This document shows, piece after piece, positions 1-7,800 of a stretch of DNA of 64,000 bases. This DNA comes from Tsukamurella tyrosinosolvens. GTDB taxonomy: Bacteria; Actinomycetota; Actinomycetes; Mycobacteriales; Mycobacteriaceae. Each line of letters begins with the position of its first letter. Position 1 is the first letter of the stretch. The position numbers and the translations under genes were made by a program. The notes below the pieces were generated by a model. It saw only the letters and a program-made list of their open reading frames with translations, did not search any database and had not been told where the DNA came from. The stretch covers positions 1,860,001 to 1,924,000 of the forward strand of contig NZ_FNSA01000003.1 of the NCBI RefSeq assembly GCF_900104775.1, in the 5' to 3' direction.

Positions 1-411
1 TCCCTGGGCCGCCGGGTCACGGTGTGGTCCACCGCGTTCGCGGTGGGGATCGCGGCGGCGCTCGCCGCGCTGCAGGGCACCCTGCCGCGCCTGTTCACCA
101 CCGATGCCGCGGTGCTCGACGCCCTGACGGTGCCGTGGTGGTTCCTCGTCGGGATGATCCCGATCGCGGGCGTGGTGTTCGCCCTCGACGGGGTGCTGCT
201 CGGCGCCGCGGACGCCGCGTACCTGAGGACCGCGACGATGGCGGCGGCCCTCGTCGGCTTCCTGCCGTTGATCTGGCTGTCCTACGCCTTCGGGTGGGGG
301 CTGGCGGGGATCTGGTCCGGCCTCGCCGCGTTCATGGTGCTGCGGTGCGCGGCGGTGGTGCTGCGCTTCCTGGGGCACCGATGGGAACGGGTGGGCACCG
401 CGCCGAGCTGA
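1..411 (+). CDS. dinF: MATE/DinF-family multidrug exporter, C-terminal part
   Basis: This is the 3' end of a membrane exporter whose start lies before the window. The frame is open from base 1, and the 136 visible codons encode four strongly hydrophobic segments with short loops and a basic tail. MATE proteins are 12-helix cation-coupled antiporters of about 430-450 residues, so roughly the last third is present. The assignment rests on the hydrophobic pattern and on the position before metallophosphoesterase-pptT-truB, which matches dinF (Rv2836c) in mycobacterial gene order. The substrate is unknown. Family confidence is good; the symbol is by synteny only. Confidence 0.75.
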   Translation, partial: SLGRRVTVWSTAFAVGIAAALAALQGTLPRLFTTDAAVLDALTVPWWFLVGMIPIAGVVFALDGVLLGAADAAYLRTATMAAALVGFLPLIWLSYAFGWGLAGIWSGLAAFMVLRCAAVVLRFLGHRWERVGTAPS

Positions 412-452
412 CAGGCTTGCAATGCGGCCCTGAATACGATCGTATGTTGCAT

Positions 453-884
453 ATGGCATTCACTGTGATCACGAGCACGGCCGCGTTCCGCAGGACCCTC
501 GCCGGTGCGGCGGTCGTCGCGGCGTGCGGCGCCGCGGTGGCCTGCGCCCCGTCCGATCCCGAGTCGGTGCCCTCGTTCACCGTGAATCCCTCGGCGGCGC
601 AGAGCGCGCCCGCGAGCCCGTCGTCGGCGTCCGCGTCCGCGTCGTCGTCCGCGGCGGCCACCACCACGGCGCCGGCCCCGGCGGTCACCGAGGACCAGCC
701 CGCCGGTGGCGGCGGGCAGTACACGGCGCCCACCACGACCTACCCGACGGCGGAGACCACCACCGCCGCACCGACGACCACGCAGCCCTACCCCACGACC
801 GTGGTGATCCCGCCCGGCATCGACCTGCCGCCGGGCGCGCCCCGCACCATCACGATCCCGCCGGGCCTGCCCTTCCCGCGCTGA
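453..884 (+). CDS. Putative Thr/Pro/Ser-rich lipoprotein
   Basis: An unrecognised small exported protein of 143 residues. After a basic N-terminus (FRR) comes a short hydrophobic stretch ending in two candidate lipobox cysteines, VAAC and AVAC; the first fits the lipobox rule better. The rest is low complexity: a Ser/Ala block, then Thr-Thr-Thr/Pro repeats, then a Pro-Gly-Ile/Leu tail ending PGLPFPR. No catalytic motif is visible; it looks like a cell-wall-spanning stalk. An in-frame ATG nine bases upstream (444) is an alternative start, and neither start has a clear ribosome site. The junction with the upstream exporter is short and co-directional. Confidence 0.6.
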   Translation: MAFTVITSTAAFRRTLAGAAVVAACGAAVACAPSDPESVPSFTVNPSAAQSAPASPSSASASASSSAAATTTAPAPAVTEDQPAGGGGQYTAPTTTYPTAETTTAAPTTTQPYPTTVVIPPGIDLPPGAPRTITIPPGLPFPR

Positions 885-959
885 CCCCGCGCACGCCGCG
901 GCCCCGGGGCGGACGGCGGGTTCGCCGAGGCCGCTTCCCGGGGCCGGGCACGACGAGGA

Positions 960-2216
960 TCAGCGGGACGCGCGCGGCGCCCCCTGACCCGGGTCGATCC
1001 GCACCGGGCCGTCCTTGCCGGGCGTGACGTCGAAGTCGAAGATCGACGTCGGGATGTACACCGTGGCACAGGAGTTCGGGATGTCGACGACGCCGGACAG
1101 GCGGCCCTCGATCGGCGCGGCGCCGAGCAGCAGGTACGCCTGCTCCGGGCTGTAGCCGAACTTGGTGAGGTAGTCGATCGCGTGCAGGCACGCTCGCTGG
1201 TACGCGAGATGGCTGTCCAGGTACCGCTGTTCGTCGTCGAGGGTCACCGACGTGCCCGAGAACGCGAGGAACTGCTCGTACCGCGGACCCACGTCGCCGC
1301 CGGGCAGGAAGATCGCGTTCTCGCTGACGCCGTAGGTCTCCATGCCGCCCGAGATGATGTCGACGTGCAGGTCGATGAACCCGCCCATCTCGATGGCGCC
1401 GCAGAAGGTGATCTCGCCGTCGCCCTGGCTGAAGTGCAGGTCGCCGACCGAGAGGTTCGCGCCGTCCACGAACACCGGATAGAAGACGCGGGTGCCGCGC
1501 GTGAGGTTCTTGATGTCCTGGTTGCCGCCGTTCTCGCGCGGCGGGGCGGTGCGCGCGGCCTCGGCGGCGGCCGCGGTGAAGGCGTCGCCCGTGAGGGTGC
1601 CGAGGACGGCGTCGTTCGGCTCGGGCGGCAGCGCCAGCGGCGGAACGCGGTCGGGATCGGTCGCGATGAGCGCCGCCTCGCGGGCGTTCCACCGGGCGAG
1701 CAGGTCCTTCGACGGCGACGTGCCCATGAGGCCCGGGTGGATGATGCCGGTGAAGCTCACGTGCGGCACGTGCCGGGACGTGGCGGTGTGGCCGGTGAAG
1801 TCCCAGATCGCCTTGTAGGCGTCGGGGAACTGGTCGGTGAGGAAGCCGCCGCCGTTCTCCTTGGCGAAGATGCCCGTGTAGCCCCAGCCCTGGCCGGCGA
1901 GGGGGCCGCTGTCCTCCTGCGGGATCGGGCCCACGTCCACGATGTCCACGATGAGCAGGTCGCCGGGCTTCGCGCCCTCCACCGCGATCGGGCCCGACAG
2001 CGTGTGCACCGTCGTCAGCGGCGCATTGAGGATGTCCTCGGCCGAGTCGTCGTTGTGAATGGCACCGTCGAACCACTCCCGGCAGTGCACCCGGAAGGTG
2101 TCTCCGGGCTTGACGGTGACCGCCGGCGGGATGGCGTAGTGCCACCGGTTGTGGCCGATCTTCTCCTGGTCGGTGAACTTCTTACTGGAATCGAGCGGAA
2201 AGACGACTTCGGGCAT
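960..2216 (-). CDS. fmdA: Formamidase/acetamidase (FmdA/AmdA family)
   Basis: A 418-residue cytoplasmic amidase that hydrolyses formamide or short aliphatic amides to ammonia and the acid. Family signatures include MPEVVFPLDSSKKF at the N-terminus, GGNQDIKNL near residues 229-237 and HFSQGDGEITFCG near 258-270. The C-terminal half is typical of the FmdA_AmdA family, and length matches the family norm of about 400-415. ATG at 2216 is chosen because AAAGG precedes it by about 8 nt; the longer open frame upstream crosses fmdB and is not used. It lies 47 nt after fmdB and is probably co-transcribed. Which amide is preferred cannot be told from sequence. Confidence 0.92.
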   Translation of the reverse strand: MPEVVFPLDSSKKFTDQEKIGHNRWHYAIPPAVTVKPGDTFRVHCREWFDGAIHNDDSAEDILNAPLTTVHTLSGPIAVEGAKPGDLLIVDIVDVGPIPQEDSGPLAGQGWGYTGIFAKENGGGFLTDQFPDAYKAIWDFTGHTATSRHVPHVSFTGIIHPGLMGTSPSKDLLARWNAREAALIATDPDRVPPLALPPEPNDAVLGTLTGDAFTAAAAEAARTAPPRENGGNQDIKNLTRGTRVFYPVFVDGANLSVGDLHFSQGDGEITFCGAIEMGGFIDLHVDIISGGMETYGVSENAIFLPGGDVGPRYEQFLAFSGTSVTLDDEQRYLDSHLAYQRACLHAIDYLTKFGYSPEQAYLLLGAAPIEGRLSGVVDIPNSCATVYIPTSIFDFDVTPGKDGPVRIDPGQGAPRASR

Positions 2217-2263
2217 GGAGCGGGCCTTTCTTCTTCGGTTGTTCGGTGGAGATCGGGGGGGAT

Positions 2264-2539
2264 TCAGGGGCGGGGGAGGCGCGCGTGCCGCGGGTCGGAC
2301 GGTGCGCCGCCCCCGGTCCGGCCGGGCGGCGCGGACACGACGGCCGGTCGCTCCGCGGTGGCCTTGGTGGCGTCGAGCAGGCGCATCGCGCCCGACGCGC
2401 CGCTGCCCAGCCGCGGCGCCGTGATGCCGCGACGCGCCGGGGCGCCGCACCGGCACGGCGTCGCCGCGGGGACCTCGCGCATGCTGAAGACGGCGTCGAA
2501 GGGTCCGCAACTGCTGCACCGGAATTCATAGGTAGGCAT
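2264..2539 (-). CDS. fmdB: FmdB-type zinc-ribbon protein
   Basis: A 91-residue protein beginning MPTYEFRCSSCG, the hallmark of the FmdB family (PF09723). Zinc ligands are C8 and C11 and the CRC pair C29/C31. The C-terminal half is basic and Gly/Pro-rich. FmdB accompanies formamidase in Methylophilus and was proposed to be regulatory; the exact function is not settled. Here it is promoter-proximal to fmdA, so the two form a unit. A TACCGT -10 hexamer ends 6 nt before the ATG, implying a leaderless transcript. Confidence 0.88.
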   Translation of the reverse strand: MPTYEFRCSSCGPFDAVFSMREVPAATPCRCGAPARRGITAPRLGSGASGAMRLLDATKATAERPAVVSAPPGRTGGGAPSDPRHARLPRP

Positions 2540-2613
2540 GAGTGGACGGTATTCCTTTCATCCGGTTCCCGAGGGGAAACTACCGAATCGGTATCGTCTT
2601 TCGTGAGTACCGT
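2540..2613. promoter_or_regulatory. Divergent fmdB / HNH control region with TACCG sites
   Basis: On the minus strand the fmdB -10 box TACCGT lies at 2551-2546, 6 nt before the fmdB ATG. On the plus side there is a perfect 13-bp palindrome, TACCGAATCGGTA, at 2581-2593, and a further TACCGT just before the HNH start. The repeated TACCG half-site suggests one regulator binds between the two genes. The binding protein is not identified. Confidence 0.5.
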
Positions 2614-3045
2614 ATGTCCGTGCCCCCGAAGTCGACTCCTCCGCGTGCGCGGACCCGCAAGGCCAGGATCGCGCGACGTCGCGCGAAGCGCGTGGCGGCC
2701 GCGGACAACGACCTGACCGGCGCCCAGTGGGAGGAACTGCTCGGCCTGTGGGGCGTGTGCGCCTACTGCGGCGGCGAGGGGCCGTTCCAGAAGGACTGCG
2801 TCCTGCCGATCTCGCGCGGCGGCCGGTACACCCAGCAGAACGTCGTGCCCGCGTGCCGCTCGTGCAATGCGAGCAAGTGCAACTCCGAGGTCACGGGGTG
2901 GATGCGGCGCAAGAAGCTCGATGAGAAGGCCTTCCTGCAGGGCCACGCCGAGATCCTGATGCACCTGCGTGTGCGCAACGCCGACGACGGTGCGCCGACC
3001 GGGGAGGCCGGCGCACCGTCGGACGGAGCTGACGCGGGGGTCTGA
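2614..3045 (+). CDS. HNH-like protein with Cys in place of the catalytic His
   Basis: A 143-residue protein with a strongly basic N-terminus (residues 6-26) followed by an HNH fold. Zinc pairs are CAYC (C49/C52) and CRSC (C81/C84). The metal-site Asn lies in QQNVVPAC (N76), with K88 following. The normal catalytic DH pair before V-x-P-x-S-R-G-G reads DC here (D61-C62), so the general-base His is absent. The ATG at 2614 is chosen because the fold and basic region begin after it; the open frame extends further upstream into the promoter region. It is divergent from fmdB and converges tail-to-tail with the permease, one base apart. It may bind DNA without cutting it. Confidence 0.75.
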   Translation: MSVPPKSTPPRARTRKARIARRRAKRVAAADNDLTGAQWEELLGLWGVCAYCGGEGPFQKDCVLPISRGGRYTQQNVVPACRSCNASKCNSEVTGWMRRKKLDEKAFLQGHAEILMHLRVRNADDGAPTGEAGAPSDGADAGV

Positions 3046-3046
3046 C

Positions 3047-4744
3047 TTACGTCACCGGCGGGTCGGCGGGGAGTACGTGCGCGCCCGTCTTGTCCGTCGA
3101 GAGGGCCAGCGAGCTGATGTACTGCTTCTCGCCGTCGGGGCCGGGCACCGCGGAGGCCACCATGTCGGGCCGCTCGAACTCCACTCCGGTCACGCAGCAC
3201 AGGAGCTTCTCGCCCGACGGGTTGCCGTACTCGTCGAACATCGGCAGGTCGATCCCGTCGTCGCCGCGCCGCAGGTAGTACTTGCCCCGCGTGGCGACGG
3301 CGAGGACCGGCGGCAGCACGAGGGCGAGGACCAGGGCGACGAGCGGCGAGTAGGGCTGCAGGCCCGAGCCGAGGAGCCCGAAGAACGCGGCTATGGAGAG
3401 ACCGGCCGCCACGATCACCGAGACGAAACCGACGGGGTTGACGTCGTAGAGCATGCCGCGGCGGAACTCCGGGACCTTCGGCGAGATCTTCAGCAGGTAC
3501 TTGTTGATCGCGATGTCGCTGGCGACGGCCACGATCCACGCGATGCCGCAGTTCGCGTAGAAGTTCAGCAGGTTGTTGAGGAAGCTGAACATGTCGGCCT
3601 CCATGAGCACGATCGCGATCACCACGTTGAACACCAGGAACACGAGTCGGCCGGGGTAGGTCTTCGTGACCCGGGTGAAGCTGTTGGTCCACGCGAGCGA
3701 GCCCGAGTAGGCGTTGGTCACGTTGATCTTGATCTGGCTGATCACCACGAGGATCACCGCGAGGGTGAGCGCGAGCCAGTGCGGCAGGAAGTCCTGGTAG
3801 ATCTCCACGAACTGGTGCACCGGCTGGTTGGCGATGCCGGCGTTGTCGATGGTGATCCCGATCAGGTAGACGGCCAGGAAGAGGCCGACGATCTGCTTGA
3901 TGGCACCGAAGAAGACCCAGCCGGGACCCGCGGTGATGACGGCGGTCCACCAGCGGCGCGAGTTCTCGGGCGTCTTGGGCGGCATGAAGCGCAGGTAGTC
4001 GATCTGCTCGGCGATCTGCGCGATAAGCGAGAGGCACACGCCGGCGGCGAGCATGGTGCCGGCGAAGCTGACTCCCTTGTGGAGGGGCTCGCCGGTGGCG
4101 GTGTCGATGCCGCCGAAGGCGAAGAAGTCGCCGATGGCCTCGGGATGCTTGAACAGCAGGTAGCCGAACGGCAGCACCATCATCACGAGCCACAGCGGGG
4201 TGGTCCACACCTGCAGCTTCGCGAGGGTGTTCATGCCGTAGATCACCAGCGGGATGATGAGCACCGAGGAGAGCAGGTACCCCAGCCAGAGCGGGATGCC
4301 CAGGCCGAGTTCGAGGCCCTGCGCCATGATCGAGCCCTCGAGGGCGAAGAAGATGAACGTGAACGACGCGAAGATCACGTTCGTGAGCACCGAACCGTAG
4401 TAGCCGAAGCCGCTGCCGCGCGTGATGAGATCGAGATCGATGTTGTACCGCGCGGCGTAGTACGCCAGCGGGTATCCGGTGAGCACGATGACCAGCGCGA
4501 AGAAGCCGATGCCCCACAGCGCGTTGCCGGTGCCGTTCGCGATGCCGATGTTCGCGCCGATCGCGAAGTCGGCCAGGTAGGCGAAACCGCCGAGGGCCGA
4601 CGTGGCGACCACGGCGGGGCCCCACTTGCGGTAGCTGCGCGGCGCGAACCGCAGCGTGTAGTCCTCGAGCGTCTCGCGCGCGGCGGCGTCGCGGAGCGCG
4701 GTCGACGGTGCGCCGTCGGCCTCCGCGGGTTGCAGTGCGGTCAC
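3047..4744 (-). CDS. NCS1-type nucleobase:cation symporter (purine/cytosine permease family)
   Basis: A 565-residue integral membrane protein with about 12 hydrophobic helices. The family motif in TM1 reads LGGFAYLADFAIGANIGIANG, and the conserved loop after TM6-7 reads DYLRFMPPKTPENSRRWW. NCS1 carriers import cytosine, purines, allantoin, hydantoins or thiamine precursors with H+ or Na+. A soluble C-terminal tail of about 100 residues contains CC (LLCCVTG) and is longer than usual. It starts with GTG preceded by GAAGGGA. Proximity to formamidase suggests import of a nitrogenous compound, but this is inference; the two are not one transcript because the HNH gene intervenes on the other strand. 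Confidence 0.85.
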   Translation of the reverse strand: MTALQPAEADGAPSTALRDAAARETLEDYTLRFAPRSYRKWGPAVVATSALGGFAYLADFAIGANIGIANGTGNALWGIGFFALVIVLTGYPLAYYAARYNIDLDLITRGSGFGYYGSVLTNVIFASFTFIFFALEGSIMAQGLELGLGIPLWLGYLLSSVLIIPLVIYGMNTLAKLQVWTTPLWLVMMVLPFGYLLFKHPEAIGDFFAFGGIDTATGEPLHKGVSFAGTMLAAGVCLSLIAQIAEQIDYLRFMPPKTPENSRRWWTAVITAGPGWVFFGAIKQIVGLFLAVYLIGITIDNAGIANQPVHQFVEIYQDFLPHWLALTLAVILVVISQIKINVTNAYSGSLAWTNSFTRVTKTYPGRLVFLVFNVVIAIVLMEADMFSFLNNLLNFYANCGIAWIVAVASDIAINKYLLKISPKVPEFRRGMLYDVNPVGFVSVIVAAGLSIAAFFGLLGSGLQPYSPLVALVLALVLPPVLAVATRGKYYLRRGDDGIDLPMFDEYGNPSGEKLLCCVTGVEFERPDMVASAVPGPDGEKQYISSLALSTDKTGAHVLPADPPVT

Positions 4745-4759
4745 GGTTGTCCCTTCCGG

Positions 4760-4779
4760 CCCGCACCGCCCGGTGCGGG
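4760..4779 (-). promoter_or_regulatory. Leader hairpin before the NCS1 permease
   Basis: CCCGCACC (4760-4767) pairs perfectly with GGTGCGGG (4772-4779) across a 4-base loop, immediately upstream of the permease ribosome site. It could be a weak terminator after the upstream ion-channel-like gene or a translational control hairpin. No T-run follows on the minus strand. Confidence 0.4.
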
Positions 4780-4838
4780 GTTGGGGAAATCGTGCTGCCG
4801 CGGGGTTCGGCGGGGGTGACTGCGCCGTAACGGGTCGG

Positions 4839-5651
4839 TTACGGGGACGGGCGGCGTGTGACGGCCGTGTTGCCCGGCGTCGCCCTCGACTCCGCGTCCT
4901 CCTTGCGCTTGACCGAGTCGCGGATCTGGTCGATGTTCTCGCGCAGCATGTCCGCGACCAGCTCGTCGGTCCGCTCGTCGGCCAGCACCTGCAGCACCAT
5001 CCGGAAGGTGGTGTCGACGATGAGCTGGATGATGTCGTCGTGGAAGGGGATGTACTTGACCCGCTTGGTCTGCGGGTCGTTCTTGATGGTCTCGAGGATC
5101 ATGCCGCTCATCTCCGGCTTGTTCTCCTCGAGCGCCGCGGCGATGTTCTTCGTGTAGTGGCCCGACTTGAGCACCTCGGCGACCTCGTCGAGGACGGCCA
5201 CGGTGATCGGGCGCTTGACCGCGTCGACGACGGTGTCGGTGGCGCGGTTGACGACGGCCGCGGTGATCCGGTCGCCGTAGACCCGGTCGATGGCGCGGGC
5301 CAGACGGGCCAGGGCCACTGCAATGCGGATGATCCGGAACGCGCGGGGGATGGGCGAGGTCACGACGACGGCCGGGATCATGCCGAGGATCTCGTACCAG
5401 TTCACCAGGAGGAAGCGCCGGTGCCAGCCCACCTGGCGCCAGCGCCACAGGAACTCGGCGGCGAAGATCGCACAGATCACCGCGTCGACGATCAGCACGG
5501 TGCGCAGGGTCGTGGGCGAGACGTCGAAGAACGTGATCCACACGATGAGCCCGACCGAGACGAAGGCCAGGGCGACCATGGCCCAGTCGGTCCAGAGGAC
5601 GGGTGGTTTCCGCGGGTAGGGCGCGAGGCGGGCGTCGGTCGTGGCGTTCAT
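4839..5651 (-). CDS. Voltage-sensor-like membrane protein (ion-transporter family, no pore)
   Basis: A 270-residue protein. The N-terminal ~125 residues hold four hydrophobic helices; the fourth is S4-like, with Arg/Lys spaced every three to four residues in PRAFRIIRIAVALARLARAI. No GYG-type selectivity filter or second pore-helix pair follows. Instead the C-terminal half is soluble, helical and charged (VKRPITVAVLDEVAEVLKSG, then VADMLRENIDQIRDSVKRKE). It therefore looks like an isolated voltage-sensor domain with a cytoplasmic module rather than a complete channel. The ATG (MNATTD) is the first in-frame start after the stop of the divergent reading. Its gap to the permease is 94 nt. Confidence 0.7.
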   Translation of the reverse strand: MNATTDARLAPYPRKPPVLWTDWAMVALAFVSVGLIVWITFFDVSPTTLRTVLIVDAVICAIFAAEFLWRWRQVGWHRRFLLVNWYEILGMIPAVVVTSPIPRAFRIIRIAVALARLARAIDRVYGDRITAAVVNRATDTVVDAVKRPITVAVLDEVAEVLKSGHYTKNIAAALEENKPEMSGMILETIKNDPQTKRVKYIPFHDDIIQLIVDTTFRMVLQVLADERTDELVADMLRENIDQIRDSVKRKEDAESRATPGNTAVTRRPSP

Positions 5652-5704
5652 CGCGTCCGAGACTACTGAGCGGTGGGCGTGGGGGAGGCCGGTCCGCGCG
5701 GACC

Positions 5705-5725
5705 GCCCTCCGTCGGGCGGAGGGC
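5705..5725 (-). terminator. Hairpin after the siderophore-binding protein gene
   Basis: GCCCTCCG (5705-5712) pairs with CGGAGGGC (5718-5725) over a 5-base loop, nine bases beyond the stop of the minus-strand binding-protein gene. There is no U-run, as is common for GC-rich actinobacterial hairpin terminators. Confidence 0.55.
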
Positions 5726-5734
5726 CGCCGGGGG

Positions 5735-6679
5735 TCAGGGTCGTGCTACGGGCTTCACGAGCCGCTGCACGTCGTCGATGATGCGGCCGGCGCCGAGGAC
5801 GCCGATGCCGACCATCCACGTCTCGTCCTCGACGGCGAACGCCCGGCCGGCGGCGACGGCGGGAAGTGCGCCCCAGCGGGTGGTCACGGTCGCGGCGGTC
5901 GGATCGGCGCCGGCTCCGCGGGTGTGGAAGACGGTGTCGCCGTTGATCTCGTCGAAGCGCTCGGGCGAGAGTTCGACCATGGAGTGCTCGTTCCAGGCCT
6001 TCTGCGGGATGGTGAAGCCCATCGCGGTGATCACGCTGCCCGAGAAGGTCTCGGGCCCGTAGAGACGGAAGGCCGTGGCGCGGAACCGCACGATGGACAG
6101 CGTGGTGCCGGGCGCGCCGACCTGCTTGCCCACGGCCACGGCGCGGGCGTCGAGAGCCGCGAGCTTGGCGGCCATCTCGTCGGTCCGGTTCACGGCGGCC
6201 GCGGTGACGGTCGCCTGTTCCTTCCAATTGGTGCCGGAATCCTCGGAGAAGACCGTGGGCGCGATCCCGGACAACTGGGCGTACAGCTTCTCGTGGCGCA
6301 CCTTGGACCCGATGATGAGGTCGGGGCGCAGCGCGGCGATCGCCTCGACGTTCGGGGAGGTCGTCGATCCCACCGAGGTCGTGCCGCCGAGCTGATCGCG
6401 GAGGTACCCGGGGAAGCCGTCGTTCGCGGCGGAGACGGTCGCCCCGACGGGGGTGATGCCGAGCGCCACGAGGGCGTCCAGGTGCGGCGAATCGATGACC
6501 ACGACCCGCTTCGGCGCGACGGGGACCGTCGACTCGCCCATGGCGTGCTGCACGACCCGCGTGTCCGGGGCGGCGGCGTCGGTGGTGGTCGACCCGCACG
6601 CCACCAGCACGGCGGCGCTCGCCGTGGCGATGACTGCGGCGAGGAATCGGCGGCGGTTCGGGCGGGGTGCGATCGTCAT
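5735..6679 (-). CDS. Iron-siderophore ABC transporter substrate-binding lipoprotein (FecB/FepB type)
   Basis: A 314-residue exported binding protein that delivers a ferric siderophore to an ABC permease. The signal contains a twin-arginine motif (RRRFLAA) and a lipobox ending LVAC, so it is a probable Tat-exported lipoprotein. The body has the type III binding-protein pattern: PKRVVVIDSPHLDALVALG in lobe 1, NVEAIAALRPDLIIGS and a long linking helix. No permease or ATPase gene is adjacent, so it must partner with components elsewhere. It is preceded by an iron box and a leaderless -10 box. The siderophore it binds is unknown. Confidence 0.9.
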   Translation of the reverse strand: MTIAPRPNRRRFLAAVIATASAAVLVACGSTTTDAAAPDTRVVQHAMGESTVPVAPKRVVVIDSPHLDALVALGITPVGATVSAANDGFPGYLRDQLGGTTSVGSTTSPNVEAIAALRPDLIIGSKVRHEKLYAQLSGIAPTVFSEDSGTNWKEQATVTAAAVNRTDEMAAKLAALDARAVAVGKQVGAPGTTLSIVRFRATAFRLYGPETFSGSVITAMGFTIPQKAWNEHSMVELSPERFDEINGDTVFHTRGAGADPTAATVTTRWGALPAVAAGRAFAVEDETWMVGIGVLGAGRIIDDVQRLVKPVARP

Positions 6680-6685
6680 GCGGGA

Positions 6686-6713
6686 AACATAGCATTCGGT
6701 TAGGCTTGCCTTT
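6686..6713 (-). promoter_or_regulatory. IdeR/DtxR iron box and leaderless promoter
   Basis: The 19-bp site TTCGGTTAGGCTTGCCTTT at 6695-6713 matches the IdeR/DtxR consensus TTAGGTTAGGCTAACCTAA at 14 of 19 positions. The minus-strand -10 box TATGTT (6691-6686) ends 6 nt before the ATG. IdeR-Fe2+ bound here would block polymerase, giving induction in iron limitation. Confidence 0.8.
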
Positions 6714-6765
6714 GTTATTGCCCTGTGAGCGTCGTGGGCCGCTCGGCACCCGGTAGCGTGGAGGG

Positions 6766-7800
6766 GTGGCGAAGCTCTGGGCGATCAGTGACCTGCACGT
6801 CGGGCACCGAGGCAACGAGGGCGTCGTCGACACGGTGTGGCCCGAGTCGCCCGACGATTGGCTGATCCTGGCCGGCGACCTCTGTGAGCGCACCGACCAG
6901 CTCGACGAGGTGCTCACGGCCCTCGCGCCCAGGTTCGCGACGGTGATCTGGGTACCCGGCAACCACGAGCTCTACACGACGTCGAAGGACCCGATGCAGG
7001 TCTTCGGCGAGGCCCGGTACGACCACCTGGTGGAGATCTGCCGGCACCACGGGGTGCTCACCCCGGAGGACCCGTTCCCGGTCTTCGAGGACCCGGAATC
7101 GGGGCCGGTGACGATCGTCCCGATGTTCCTGCTCTACGACTACACCTTCCGCGACGAGGGCCTGACCACGCTCCAGGCCCTGGCCCGCGCGAAGGAGAAG
7201 AGCGTCGTCGCCACCGACGAGTTCCTGCTCTCGCCCGAGCCGTACGCCACCCGCGACGCCTGGTGCCGGGCCCGACTGGACTACACCCGCCGCCGGCTCG
7301 CCGCGCTGCCCGCCGGCACGCGGACCGTGCTCGTGAACCACTGGCCGCTGCGCCGCGAGCCCACCGAGGTGCTGTTCTACCCCGATTTCGCGTTGTGGTG
7401 CGGCACCGTCGAAACCCGCGATTGGCACGTGCGTTACAACGCCGAGGCGGTCGTGTACGGGCATCTGCACATCCCGCGCACGACCTGGTACGACGGGGTG
7501 CGGTTCGAGGAGGTCTCGGTCGGGTATCCGCGGGAGTGGCAGCAGCGCGGCCTGCCCGAGCCGCTTCTGCGGCGGATCCTGCCCGCGCCGGACTACACGG
7601 AGGAGTCGCTGGGGCATTACGGCGTGCATTTCGAGGTGGACCCGAAGTACCGGGACGACCCGGAGAAGTTCGCCGCCGAGCGCGCAGCGGCCCAGGAGCG
7701 CCTGAGCGACCGCCGCGTCGCCGCGCGGGAGCGGATCGCCGAGCGTCGGGCGGCGCGGGAGTCCGGCCGGGCGGAGCGCGAAGAAGAGGGGGAGAAATGA
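6766..7800 (+). CDS. Calcineurin-like metallophosphoesterase
   Basis: A 344-residue cytoplasmic metallophosphoesterase. Motifs in order are SDLHVGH (D9, H11), the GDLC Asp near residue 45, GNHE near residue 66 and GHLH near residue 232; together they form the di-metal centre. The C-terminal 70 residues are a charged, Arg/Glu-rich helix. The position directly before the phosphopantetheinyl transferase matches Rv2795c-pptT. GTG is the start, with TAGCGT ending 6 nt before it (leaderless). The stop overlaps the next ATG by four bases (ATGA), so they are translationally coupled. In mycobacteria a linked enzyme (PptH) removes phosphopantetheine from carrier proteins; the same role is likely here. 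Confidence 0.88.
   Translation: MAKLWAISDLHVGHRGNEGVVDTVWPESPDDWLILAGDLCERTDQLDEVLTALAPRFATVIWVPGNHELYTTSKDPMQVFGEARYDHLVEICRHHGVLTPEDPFPVFEDPESGPVTIVPMFLLYDYTFRDEGLTTLQALARAKEKSVVATDEFLLSPEPYATRDAWCRARLDYTRRRLAALPAGTRTVLVNHWPLRREPTEVLFYPDFALWCGTVETRDWHVRYNAEAVVYGHLHIPRTTWYDGVRFEEVSVGYPREWQQRGLPEPLLRRILPAPDYTEESLGHYGVHFEVDPKYRDDPEKFAAERAAAQERLSDRRVAARERIAERRAARESGRAEREEEGEK

Noticed and set aside
2217-2519. Longer N-terminus for formamidase
   Set aside because: It would cover fmdB in another frame; the AAAGG site and family N-terminus start at 2216.
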